Notes under the pieces: generated by a model
Seen by the model: only the letters and a program-made list of their open reading frames with translations
The model's database searches: none
What the model was told of the DNA's origin: nothing
Translations under genes and position numbers: made by a program
Part shown: positions 1 to 5,597 of the stretch, piece after piece
How positions within the stretch are numbered: the stretch's first letter is position 1
How the letters are laid out: each line of letters starts with the position of its first letter
Assembly (NCBI GenBank): GCA_027346765.1
Contig: DAIERN010000064.1
Location: forward strand, 1 to 7,609
DNA: 7,609 nt
Direction of reading: 5' to 3'
From: Chloroflexota bacterium
GTDB taxonomy: Bacteria > Chloroflexota > Limnocylindria > Limnocylindrales > CSP1-4

Positions 1-925
1 GGGTCGCCGCCGACCACATCGCCGGGCGCCCCGTCCGGCCCCGGCCCGCCATCGGGACGGCGATCGTCAAGGTCTTCGACCTCACGGTCGCCGTGACCGG
101 GTGGAGCGAGAAGCGCCTGCGGGCCGCCGGGCGGCCGGCCCAGCCGCGCTGGCTGCGCGCGTGAAGGTAGACCGCGTAGATGAGCCACGTGACGAGGGCG
201 CTCGTCTCCTTGGGGTCCCAGCCCCAGTAGCGGCCCCAGGCGATGCTCGCCCACCACGAGCCCAGGATGATCAGCGTCGCGAAGATCGGGAAGCCGATGA
301 TGACCGCGCGGTACGCGACCTCATCGAGCACCTTGGCCGGCGGCAGCCATGAGACGCGGTTCTCGCGGCCCTGGACGAGGTAGCCCACGGCCGCGCCAAA
401 GCTCACCGCGAAGATGCCGTACGAGATCATCGCCATCGCGACGTGGATGGTGAGCAGTGGCGGGTTGTCGAGCGCCGGGACGAGCGGCGAGATGTCCTGG
501 GGCAGCGTGAAGGCGTAGCCCAGCAGGAAGGCCGCGACACCGATCGGCAGGAACGCGATGGCGCGAATGGGGTAGCGCCGCGCGAGATACAGGTAGCCGC
601 CGATGATCCCGAAAGCAAACGCGACGCTGAACTCGTACAGGTTGCCCCACGGGCCACGCCCGACGAGATAGGCGCGCACCAGCAGGCCGATCGCGAGCAT
701 CACGAAGGATGCCCAGACGAAGACCTGGCCGATCGACCCGGCGGGCGTGGCTTGCGGACCGCTGCTGCCGATCGTCACCGATGAGCTGCCCACGGTGGCT
801 GTTGCGAGCGACTGGCGCCGGCCCGCGGCGAGCAGGGTCGTGTGGACGACCAGCAGGATGAAGCCGATGAACAGCGTCACCGTGCCCACATCGAAGGCGT
901 AGTACGAGAGCTTGGCGAGTGTCAT
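1..925 (-). CDS. ccsB: Cytochrome c biogenesis protein CcsB (CcsA/ResC family), C-terminus lost at junction near 122-136
   Basis: This is the haem-handling membrane subunit of System II cytochrome c maturation, which with ResB/Ccs1 delivers haem to apocytochromes outside the membrane. The start is ATG 925-923 (MTLAKLSYYAF), 12 bp after the preceding stop, with a poorly spaced GGGGG upstream. The predicted protein has a membrane helix at residues 12-33 and further helices after it. His161 lies in the PLLTIHVAMAMISYG segment. The haem-binding tryptophan signature WGRYWGWDPKE is at residues 230-240, followed by ALVTWLIYAVYLHAR with His255. Homology runs to GWAGRPAA, about residue 268 (position 122). 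Family members continue there with one more membrane helix and a short tail of about 30-40 residues. Here the frame stays open to the window edge, but the sequence is hydrophilic and unrelated because it is the reverse strand of the flavoprotein fragment. It is the last gene of a unit with the two upstream minus-strand genes. No resB is visible. Confidence 0.85.
   Translation of the reverse strand, partial: MTLAKLSYYAFDVGTVTLFIGFILLVVHTTLLAAGRRQSLATATVGSSSVTIGSSGPQATPAGSIGQVFVWASFVMLAIGLLVRAYLVGRGPWGNLYEFSVAFAFGIIGGYLYLARRYPIRAIAFLPIGVAAFLLGYAFTLPQDISPLVPALDNPPLLTIHVAMAMISYGIFAVSFGAAVGYLVQGRENRVSWLPPAKVLDEVAYRAVIIGFPIFATLIILGSWWASIAWGRYWGWDPKETSALVTWLIYAVYLHARSQRGWAGRPAARRRFSLHPVTATVRSKTLTIAVPMAGRGRTGRPAMWSAAT
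3..164 (+). CDS. CoA-disulfide reductase / NADH oxidase-like flavoprotein, internal fragment, 3' end lost
   Basis: The open plus-strand frame enters from the left edge and stops at TGA 162-164. Its first 43 or so residues resemble the start of the C-terminal dimerisation region of class I pyridine nucleotide-disulfide oxidoreductases of the CoA-disulfide reductase/NADH oxidase group. The recognisable elements are DHIAGRP, the block GTAIVKVFDLTVAVTG, and SEKRLRAAG (ending about position 131). In the family, about 100 more residues follow this point and complete the dimer interface. Here the reading becomes low-complexity Arg/Pro/Ala/Trp and stops after ten residues. The gene is thus cut on the right by the ccsB junction and on the left by the window edge. 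Such enzymes use FAD and NAD(P)H to reduce CoA disulfides, sulfur species or oxygen; which substrate applies cannot be told from this piece. Family recognition is from memory of motifs, without a search. Confidence 0.62.
   Translation, partial: VAADHIAGRPVRPRPAIGTAIVKVFDLTVAVTGWSEKRLRAAGRPAQPRWLRA
122..136. repeat. Perfect 7-bp inverted repeat at the breakpoint between two truncated genes
   Basis: Arms GGCCGCC (122-128) and GGCGGCC (130-136) flank a single G. The flavoprotein residues LRAAG (117-131) and the CcsB residues GRPAA (136-122) both read through this palindrome on opposite strands, so it is the shared microhomology where the two genes meet. Confidence 0.8.
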
Positions 926-937
926 TTCCCCCGGGTC

Positions 938-1423
938 CTATGCGACCGCGGCGCCACCGGCGGGGGGAGCGCCGCCACGGCGTACGACGACAGGCGCCAG
1001 CGACGCGCCCAGCTGGTAGCGAGTTCCGCAGGTGCGGCACAGCTGCTGGCCGGCGGGTCGGACGGTGTCATCGACCGGGCAGCGCACGAGCAGGTCGCCG
1101 CGATCGATGTCGCACTCATGGGCAGTGGGCGGATAGAGCAGGTGATGCGTCGCGCAGTAGGGCACGTTGGCGGGATAGGTGTACGAGCCGTCGGCATTGG
1201 CCGCGACGGCAATCGGCTGGGGATCGTCGAGCCGCACCTTGCCGCGCTTCTCGTTGAGCCGGTTGTAGATCCAGTACAGCAGCAGCAGGCTCAGGCCCGG
1301 ACCCACGACGCCCAGGATGAGCAGGATGGGCAGCAGGCCGATCAGCCCGTTCCAGTCCGGAATCAGGATGGTCGAGAGCCATTGCAGGAACCCAGTCCAG
1401 GGATCGACGGGGGTGGGTGGCAT
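938..1423 (-). CDS. Small membrane-anchored cysteine-rich (zinc-ribbon-like) protein upstream of ccsB
   Basis: I do not recognise a named family. ATG 1423-1421 gives 161 residues. A longer in-frame start at 1537 would add 38 Arg/Pro-rich residues overlapping the nuclease gene and is unlikely. After MPPTPVDPWTG there is a hydrophobic region with a membrane segment at about residues 27-51 (LPILLILGVVGPGLSLLLLY), possibly preceded by a short amphipathic helix, then a basic stretch NRLNEKRGKV. The soluble part carries Cys90, His93, His94, Cys104, Cys115, and Cys129/Cys132 in a CRTCG knuckle, a spacing that could bind one or two zinc ions or form a redox or haem-handling site. The tail is Ala/Gly/Pro-rich. 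It lies 11 bp after the nuclease stop and 12 bp before ccsB, so co-transcription is expected. A role beside CcsB in cytochrome c maturation is inference from position only. Confidence 0.75.
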   Translation of the reverse strand: MPPTPVDPWTGFLQWLSTILIPDWNGLIGLLPILLILGVVGPGLSLLLLYWIYNRLNEKRGKVRLDDPQPIAVAANADGSYTYPANVPYCATHHLLYPPTAHECDIDRGDLLVRCPVDDTVRPAGQQLCRTCGTRYQLGASLAPVVVRRGGAPPAGGAAVA

Positions 1424-1434
1424 CAGGCCGAATT

Positions 1435-1896
1435 CTAGCCGCGGCCGCCCTGGGAGCGCGGGCGCCGATTGCCCAGGCCCACGCCGCCGCCCGGCGACGG
1501 CCGCGACACCGCCGGATCGAGGAGCTCTTCGAGCCACGCCAGGCGGACCGTGTGCGCGCCGAGGCTCATCGCCTTGTCGCGCAGCGCCCGGTCATCGCTC
1601 ACGAGGGTCGTGCCGCGCGGGCTATCGCGCACGAGGTTGAGCAGCGCCTCGTCCGCGGAAAGCGACCCGGCCTGGCGGATCTCTAGGCCGGCCCTGACCC
1701 GCTGGACGCGGCCGCTGCCCGGTGCCGCGTGACCGTCGAGCATCACGATCGTGTTGATGTGCGCCGGGATCACGACCGACAGTCGCGGCAGCAGCGCGCG
1801 CAATGCGCTCGGGTCGGCCCCGCCCGACCGGCGATGGAGCAGGTTGTTACCGTCGATCAGTAGTCGGTCGATCGCGGCGAACGGCTGGCGGTTCAT
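1435..1896 (-). CDS. NYN/YacP-like PIN-fold ribonuclease
   Basis: A 153-residue protein of the NYN superfamily, metal-dependent nucleases related to PIN domains. The YacP branch includes Bacillus Rae1, a ribosome-associated mRNA endonuclease. Seen: strand 1 with LLIDGNNLLHR (Asp15, Asn17, Asn18), strand IVMLDG with Asp54, a SLSADEAL segment with Asp82/Glu83, and TTLVSDDRALRDKA with Asp101/Asp102 followed by a GAHTVRL strand. Together these supply the acidic cluster expected of the fold. The start is ATG 1896-1894, directly before the core. The frame is open far upstream to 2682, but that part is antisense to the phosphatase gene and shows no domain. No Shine-Dalgarno is visible. The C-terminal 20 residues are Gly/Arg/Pro-rich. 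It heads the unit with the cysteine-rich protein and ccsB, and is divergent from the phosphatase gene with 18 bp between start codons. The cellular RNA target is unknown. Confidence 0.78.
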   Translation of the reverse strand: MNRQPFAAIDRLLIDGNNLLHRRSGGADPSALRALLPRLSVVIPAHINTIVMLDGHAAPGSGRVQRVRAGLEIRQAGSLSADEALLNLVRDSPRGTTLVSDDRALRDKAMSLGAHTVRLAWLEELLDPAVSRPSPGGGVGLGNRRPRSQGGRG

Positions 1897-1914
1897 TGCG
1901 CGACCATTGTCGGC
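1897..1914. promoter_or_regulatory. Minimal divergent start region of the nuclease operon and HAD gene
   Basis: Only 18 bp separate the two start codons. The centre holds GACCATTGTC (1902-1911), symmetric at 8 of 10 positions. Read leftward, AATGGT (1908-1903) sits 6 nt before the nuclease ATG and partly fits TANNNT. Rightward, CATTGT (1905-1910) also partly fits. There is no Shine-Dalgarno for either gene. Any promoter must lie in this gap or inside the opposite coding sequence. Confidence 0.35.
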
Positions 1915-2727
1915 GTGTTGCTGCTGGTTGATCTCGATGGCGTCGTGTACCGCGGCGCGGAGGCTGTCCCGGGAGTCGCCGGCGTGCTCACCCGGCGCGC
2001 CGCGAACGGCGACAAAGTGATGTACGTGACCAACAACTCGCGCTGGCATCGCTCGGACTATCGAACGCGGCTCGAGGGTCATGGTGTGCCACTGGGGGAG
2101 GGCTGGGACAGCATCGTGACCGCCGCGCGCGCGGCGGCGGTGCTGCTTGCTGAGCGCGACCCCAAGCCGCGCGTGGCGATGGTCTTTGGCGGCCCGGGCC
2201 TTGGACGCGAGCTGCGCGACGTGGGCATCCGCACCGTGCGGCCCACGCCCCTTGGGCTGGCTGCGGCGCCGGACGTGCTCGCGGTTGGCGTGGATTTCAG
2301 CCTCACGTACGCGCGGCTGACGACGGCGGTTGAGGCGGTCCGCCGCGGGGCGTTGTTCGTCGCCACGAACCGCGACCCAATCTATCCCGGCGCCGACGGG
2401 CAGCTGATGGCCGGCGCGGGCGCGATGGTCGCCGCGGTGGCGGCGGCGGCGATGACGGAACCCGACCTGGTGGTCGGTAAGCCCGAGCCGCGGCTCTTCG
2501 AGGCTGCCGCCGACGTGGCCGGCATGGCGCTGAAGGACGCGATCGTCATCGGCGACGGCCTCACGACGGACATCCGCGCCGCGAACCGGGTGGGGGCGCG
2601 GTCGATCCTGATGCTGACCGGGGTGACGACACAGGCCGACCTGGCGCGCTTTCCCGATATCAAACCGACCCGGATCGCCCACGACGCCAAGGAGCTGGAG
2701 AAAGCCTTGGCTGACCTCTCAGCCTAG
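1915..2727 (+). CDS. HAD-superfamily (HAD-IIA, NagD-type) phosphatase
   Basis: A 270-residue member of the NagD/p-nitrophenyl phosphatase group of HAD hydrolases, which cleave small phosphate esters such as nucleotides, sugar phosphates or 2-phosphoglycolate using Mg2+. Motif I is VDLDGVVYRG with the nucleophile Asp6 and acid/base Asp8. Motif II is VTNNS with Thr39. The C2-type cap lies roughly between residues 75 and 180. Motif III is VGKPEP with Lys189. Motif IV is IGDGLTTDI with Asp214 and Asp219. The C-terminal VGARSILMLTGVTT is typical of the family. All catalytic residues are present and the length is normal. The start is GTG 1915, immediately before the first strand; TTG 1918 is an alternative, and no start lies further upstream near the gene. 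The stop TAG (2725-2727) overlaps the stop of adenosine deaminase on the other strand. The substrate cannot be assigned. A role in nucleotide turnover beside the deaminase is possible, but the genes are convergent, so context is weak. Confidence 0.9.
   Translation: MLLLVDLDGVVYRGAEAVPGVAGVLTRRAANGDKVMYVTNNSRWHRSDYRTRLEGHGVPLGEGWDSIVTAARAAAVLLAERDPKPRVAMVFGGPGLGRELRDVGIRTVRPTPLGLAAAPDVLAVGVDFSLTYARLTTAVEAVRRGALFVATNRDPIYPGADGQLMAGAGAMVAAVAAAAMTEPDLVVGKPEPRLFEAAADVAGMALKDAIVIGDGLTTDIRAANRVGARSILMLTGVTTQADLARFPDIKPTRIAHDAKELEKALADLSA
2724..2727. other. Shared CTAG stop palindrome of two convergent genes
   Basis: The phosphatase gene ends with TAG 2725-2727 and the deaminase gene with TAG 2726-2724 on the other strand, so one CTAG supplies both stops. 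There is no intergenic space for a conventional terminator, so both transcripts must run into the opposite gene. Confidence 0.9.
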
Positions 2728-3800
2728 AGCGACGGCTCGCTCGCGGCGAAGGCCTCGAACTCGTTGATCAGGCGCGAGCGGGTCGCCTCGTCGTGCGCCA
2801 GGAAGGCGACGCGCAGCGCGTGCATGTTCATCGCCCATAGGTCGGCCACGCCCACGCCCATGAAGTCGATGGCGTTCTGGTATTCGCGCACCAGGGTCAG
2901 GTCGGAGACGGTGCGGTCGTCGGTTGAAAGCGTCAGCGGTACGCCGGCGTCGAGGAGAGTGCGCAGCGGGAAGTCCGCCAGGGAGGGAAAGTCGGCGGCC
3001 TGGACGTTGCTCGTGGGGCAGATATCAAGGGTCACGCCGCGCGCGGCGAGATCAGCCATCAGCGCCGGGTCCTCCGCGGCGGACGCGCCGTGGGCGATGC
3101 GCGCCGGCGACACCGCCTCGAGCGAGCGCCGCACCTGCGCGGCACCGCCCCATTCGCCGGCATGGATGGTGATGCCCAGGCCCGCCTCGCGCGCCACTTC
3201 AAAGGAACGCGCGTGGGCGAGCGGGTCGGGGTAGGCGGCCTCCAGTCCCGCGAGGTCGAAGCCCGTCAGCCCCTGGTCGATGAACTGGGCCGCAGTGCGC
3301 ACCATCACCACATTCGCGTCCGGCGGGTGCGAGCGCAGCGCCACGGCAACGAGGCGCGCCACCACTCCGGTCGCGGCCGCCGCGTCGCGCGTGCCCGCCG
3401 CCACCGCCGCGATGCCATCCGCCATGCCCAGGCCGCCTTGCACGTGGAGCAGCGGCCCCCACTTGATCTCGACGTAGCGTGTCCCGTCGCTCGCAATGTC
3501 CTCCACCAGCTCGTACGCAGCGCGGTAGAGCGCTTCCGCGTCCTGCAGGATCGCGATGGGCAGGTCGAACGCGGCGAGCAGCTCGGCCTGGTCCTTGCAC
3601 TGGGCGGGAGCCTGCAGCCGCGCGGCCATCGCCGCCAGATCCATGCCGGCATCGAGGCCGCGCTCACGCGCCAGCGCCAGCGCCGTCGCCGGCCGGAGCG
3701 AGCCGTCGAGATGCAGATGGAGCTCGGCCTTGGGCATTTGCGCGATCAGATCGCGCTTTTCGCGCTCCGCGGGCGCGGTAGACAGGTCATGACCACCCAT
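2724..3800 (-). CDS. add: Adenosine deaminase
   Basis: Zinc-dependent hydrolase of the amidohydrolase superfamily that converts adenosine or deoxyadenosine to inosine or deoxyinosine in purine salvage, in the cytoplasm. From ATG 3800 it has 358 residues, the usual length. Seen: ELHLHLDGS with zinc ligands His28 and His30 and substrate Asp32; TIHAGEWG with His213 and the proton-shuttling Glu216; RIAHG with His237; and LSTDDRTVSDLTL with the metal ligand Asp294 and Asp295. The catalytic set is complete. CPTSN is at 261-265. An upstream in-frame ATG at 3899 would add 33 residues running into the divergent gene and is rejected: ATG 3800 has a TACGAT box exactly 6 nt upstream, fitting a leaderless start. 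The RTVSD loop is like that of actinobacterial adenosine deaminases. Adenine or 6-aminodeoxyfutalosine deaminase activity cannot be excluded from sequence alone. Confidence 0.92.
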   Translation of the reverse strand: MGGHDLSTAPAEREKRDLIAQMPKAELHLHLDGSLRPATALALARERGLDAGMDLAAMAARLQAPAQCKDQAELLAAFDLPIAILQDAEALYRAAYELVEDIASDGTRYVEIKWGPLLHVQGGLGMADGIAAVAAGTRDAAAATGVVARLVAVALRSHPPDANVVMVRTAAQFIDQGLTGFDLAGLEAAYPDPLAHARSFEVAREAGLGITIHAGEWGGAAQVRRSLEAVSPARIAHGASAAEDPALMADLAARGVTLDICPTSNVQAADFPSLADFPLRTLLDAGVPLTLSTDDRTVSDLTLVREYQNAIDFMGVGVADLWAMNMHALRVAFLAHDEATRSRLINEFEAFAASEPSL

Positions 3801-3806
3801 AACCCG

Positions 3807-3812
3807 ATCGTA
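3807..3812 (-). promoter_or_regulatory. TANNNT -10 box of adenosine deaminase gene (leaderless-type)
   Basis: On the minus strand TACGAT is followed by CGGGTT and then the ATG at 3800. The 6-nt spacing puts the expected transcription start at or next to the A of the ATG. There is no Shine-Dalgarno and no clear -35 hexamer. Confidence 0.55.
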
Positions 3813-3839
3813 CGGCAGCGGACCGCCCCTGCAGCGACC

Positions 3840-3845
3840 TAGACT
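3840..3845 (+). promoter_or_regulatory. TANNNT -10 box of the 343-residue protein gene (leaderless-type)
   Basis: TAGACT lies 7 nt before ATG 3853, with no Shine-Dalgarno between. It is back-to-back with the deaminase box inside a 52-bp divergent gap. No convincing -35 is seen. Confidence 0.5.
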
Positions 3846-3852
3846 CGGGCTC

Positions 3853-4884
3853 ATGGCCGCCCCATTGTCCGTGTCCGCCAGCGACGGGCCGCCGCGCACG
3901 CTGCGGCTGCACCTGTGGTGGACGACGGTCCTCGTGCTCGCCGCGCTGGGCGGTGCCGGCCTCGCCGTGGCGGCCGACCGGCCGGGTAACCCGGTCCAGC
4001 GGCCCGAGCTGACCTATCGCGCCGACACTGCCGCGCAACCCTGGATCGACCACATGGCGGTCGACCTCGACGCGGCCACCAGCGACGCCACCGACCTGGC
4101 CGCCGACGGCCGGAACGTCCTGGACAGCCTGCAGGCCCTCGATCGCGCAGCCGCGGACCAGGCGCTCGCGGCCGGCGACCAGACGGCGGCCCATCTCAGC
4201 AACCTGGTCGCCAGCCTGCGCGACACCGAATCGCGCGCCCACACAGAGATCGAGCGCTGGCGACTGGGGCCGCAGGCGGTCAGCCTGTTCGACCAGATCG
4301 ACAAGGCCATCGCGGCCGCCCAGGACGTCGCTGCCGACTGGCAGGGGCTGGCAGCGGTGGGCCGCACGGTCGTGGCGCTGCTCGAGGGTTTCAACGATCA
4401 CGACCAGGCGGTCATCGGAGCGACCAGCGCCGGCCGCGCCAGCAACTGGAACGATGCCCTCGGCCTGCTCAATGGAGCCGCGGCTGATGGGCTAACTGTC
4501 GTCAGCGCGGCGCGCGACCAGCTCGCGCAGTCCGGGACGGTGGACACGCTCGATGACCTGCTCGGGCGGGAGCGGGCATACGACGCGGCTCTGGTCGCGC
4601 TGTACCAGTACCTCGCGAACGGCGGCGCGCAATCAGGCCCCAAGTTCCAGCACCTCAAGGATGCGGTCGACCAGGCGCAGGCCGCGCTCCCCGCGGACAA
4701 CAACGCGCTCGTGGTCATCGTCGGCGAATCGTCGGGTGTGCCCATCGCCGACGAGCTGCTCGCGATGGACACGGCACACGGCGTGATCAACGACGCGCTC
4801 GAGGCCATCACCGATGCCAAGACGGGCGGCCAGGGCACCGACCAGACGCCGCTCGAGACGCAGGCGCCGACGGCCGCGCCATGA
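3853..4884 (+). CDS. Unrecognised secreted or membrane-anchored helical protein, coupled to prepilin peptidase
   Basis: A 343-residue protein of no family I recognise. The N-terminus is a short polar stretch with Arg15, Arg18 and His20, then one hydrophobic segment at about residues 21-41 (LWWTTVLVLAALGGAGLAVA). It could be a membrane anchor or an uncleaved signal; an AVA-AD site could also be cleaved, but no lipobox Cys follows. The rest, about 300 residues, is acidic, Ala/Asp/Gln/Leu-rich and predicted mostly helical, suggesting helical bundles outside the membrane. It has no cysteine and no obvious catalytic motif. A short hydrophobic strand LVVIVGE is at about 286-292. The last 20 residues are Thr/Pro/Gln/Ala-rich and probably disordered. 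The start is ATG 3853, 7 nt after a TAGACT box. Its TGA overlaps the ATG of the A24 peptidase (ATGA, 4881-4884), so the pair is translationally coupled. No type III pilin-like processing motif (G-F/E) is seen. Confidence 0.8.
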   Translation: MAAPLSVSASDGPPRTLRLHLWWTTVLVLAALGGAGLAVAADRPGNPVQRPELTYRADTAAQPWIDHMAVDLDAATSDATDLAADGRNVLDSLQALDRAAADQALAAGDQTAAHLSNLVASLRDTESRAHTEIERWRLGPQAVSLFDQIDKAIAAAQDVAADWQGLAAVGRTVVALLEGFNDHDQAVIGATSAGRASNWNDALGLLNGAAADGLTVVSAARDQLAQSGTVDTLDDLLGRERAYDAALVALYQYLANGGAQSGPKFQHLKDAVDQAQAALPADNNALVVIVGESSGVPIADELLAMDTAHGVINDALEAITDAKTGGQGTDQTPLETQAPTAAP

Positions 4885-5522
4885 GCCTGATCGCTTTGAC
4901 CGCGGCGCTCGCCGGCGCGGTGCTGGGTTTCGCCGCCGACCGTCTCGCGACGCGTTGGCCCGATCACGAGGATGACTACTTGCCGCGCGGTCTTGATTGG
5001 CGGACGCTCGTGGTAGCGCTGACCGGCGCCGTCGTCGGCGCGGTGCTCGTCACGAGGTGGAGCGAGCCGCGCGACCTGGCCGTGCTGGGCATCTATTGCA
5101 TCGCGCTCGTACTCCTTTTCGCGACGGACCTCGACCAGAAGCTCCTGCCCGATCTGATCACGCTGCCGCTCATCGTCTTCTGTGCCGCAGCCCTGGCGCT
5201 GAACTGGGCGCCGGCGCTCGCGGACAAGTCGCTGGGCCAGGTCAGCGGAGTGATTGCCGCCATCGGCCTGCCCGCGTTCCTGTTCGTGTCGGATCGGCTG
5301 TTGCGGGGCGAGCTGGGCTGGGGTGATCTGAAGCTGGCCGTGTCGGTCGGGCTGATGTCGGGCGTCTCCAACGTGTTCGTCGGCATCCTCGCCGCAAGCA
5401 TCGGCTTCAGCGTGGTCCTGCTCGTACTCATCGCCGCGCGGCGGATCTCGCTCCGCTCGGCGGTGCCCTTTGGGCCGGTGCTGATCATCGCCGGCTTCAT
5501 CGCGGCGCTGATGTGGGGCTAG
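4881..5522 (+). CDS. A24-family prepilin peptidase without cysteine N-methylation domain
   Basis: A 213-residue polytopic membrane aspartic protease of peptidase family A24, the family that cleaves the leader of type IV pilins and pseudopilins at the inner membrane. About seven or eight hydrophobic segments span the whole chain. Active-site Asp83 is in ATDLDQKLLPD, matching the family pattern Asp-Leu-x-x-x-x-(I/L)-Pro-Asp. The second Asp is Asp149 in ELGWGDLKL, the GxGD motif. Classical bifunctional PilD enzymes carry an N-terminal cytoplasmic loop with two CxxC pairs for methylation. Here that loop is a short cysteine-free stretch (about residues 20-40, DRLATRWPDHEDDYLPRG), so it is probably a peptidase only. 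It overlaps the preceding gene by ATGA. No pilin, PilB/T or PilC gene is nearby, so its substrate is unknown. Confidence 0.85.
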   Translation: MSLIALTAALAGAVLGFAADRLATRWPDHEDDYLPRGLDWRTLVVALTGAVVGAVLVTRWSEPRDLAVLGIYCIALVLLFATDLDQKLLPDLITLPLIVFCAAALALNWAPALADKSLGQVSGVIAAIGLPAFLFVSDRLLRGELGWGDLKLAVSVGLMSGVSNVFVGILAASIGFSVVLLVLIAARRISLRSAVPFGPVLIIAGFIAALMWG

Positions 5523-5545
5523 CCCGTGGGTATGGACAGGTGCCT

Positions 5546-5551
5546 TACGAT
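5546..5551 (+). promoter_or_regulatory. Candidate -10 box upstream of the M23 peptidase gene
   Basis: TACGAT in the 75-bp gap after the A24 peptidase stop would start a transcript near 5557, giving a leader of about 40 nt with a GGGGGA ribosome site at 5587-5592. Read-through from the upstream pair is equally possible. Confidence 0.35.
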
Positions 5552-5586
5552 GCCTGATGCGAAGCAGGCCGACCCCAGTCGGCCTC

Positions 5587-5592
5587 GGGGGA
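5587..5592 (+). promoter_or_regulatory. Ribosome binding site deciding the M23 start
   Basis: GGGGGA followed by 5 nt and ATG 5598 is the best-placed purine-rich ribosome site seen before any start in this window. It supports ATG 5598 over the two upstream in-frame ATGs. Confidence 0.5.
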
Positions 5593-5597
5593 TCGCG

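Noticed and set aside
321..1040. Long minus-strand open frame overlapping ccsB
   Set aside because: It is Arg/Pro/Ala-rich without motifs. The ccsB frame in the same place has membrane helices and the WGWDPKE signature. It is a high-GC shadow.
2120..2137. Perfect 18-bp palindrome CCGCCGCGCGCGCGGCGG inside the phosphatase gene
   Set aside because: It encodes an Ala/Arg-rich stretch, and GC-alternating codons produce such symmetry easily. There is no intergenic or promoter context.
1897..2682. Upstream in-frame extension of the nuclease gene to a start at 2682 (415 residues in all)
   Set aside because: The added 262 residues are the antisense of the HAD phosphatase gene, low-complexity His/Arg-rich and without a domain. 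The NYN core begins right after ATG 1896.
3090..3842. 250-residue plus-strand open frame opposite adenosine deaminase
   Set aside because: Arg/His/Gln-rich antisense shadow of a gene with a complete catalytic set; no start signal or recognisable motif.
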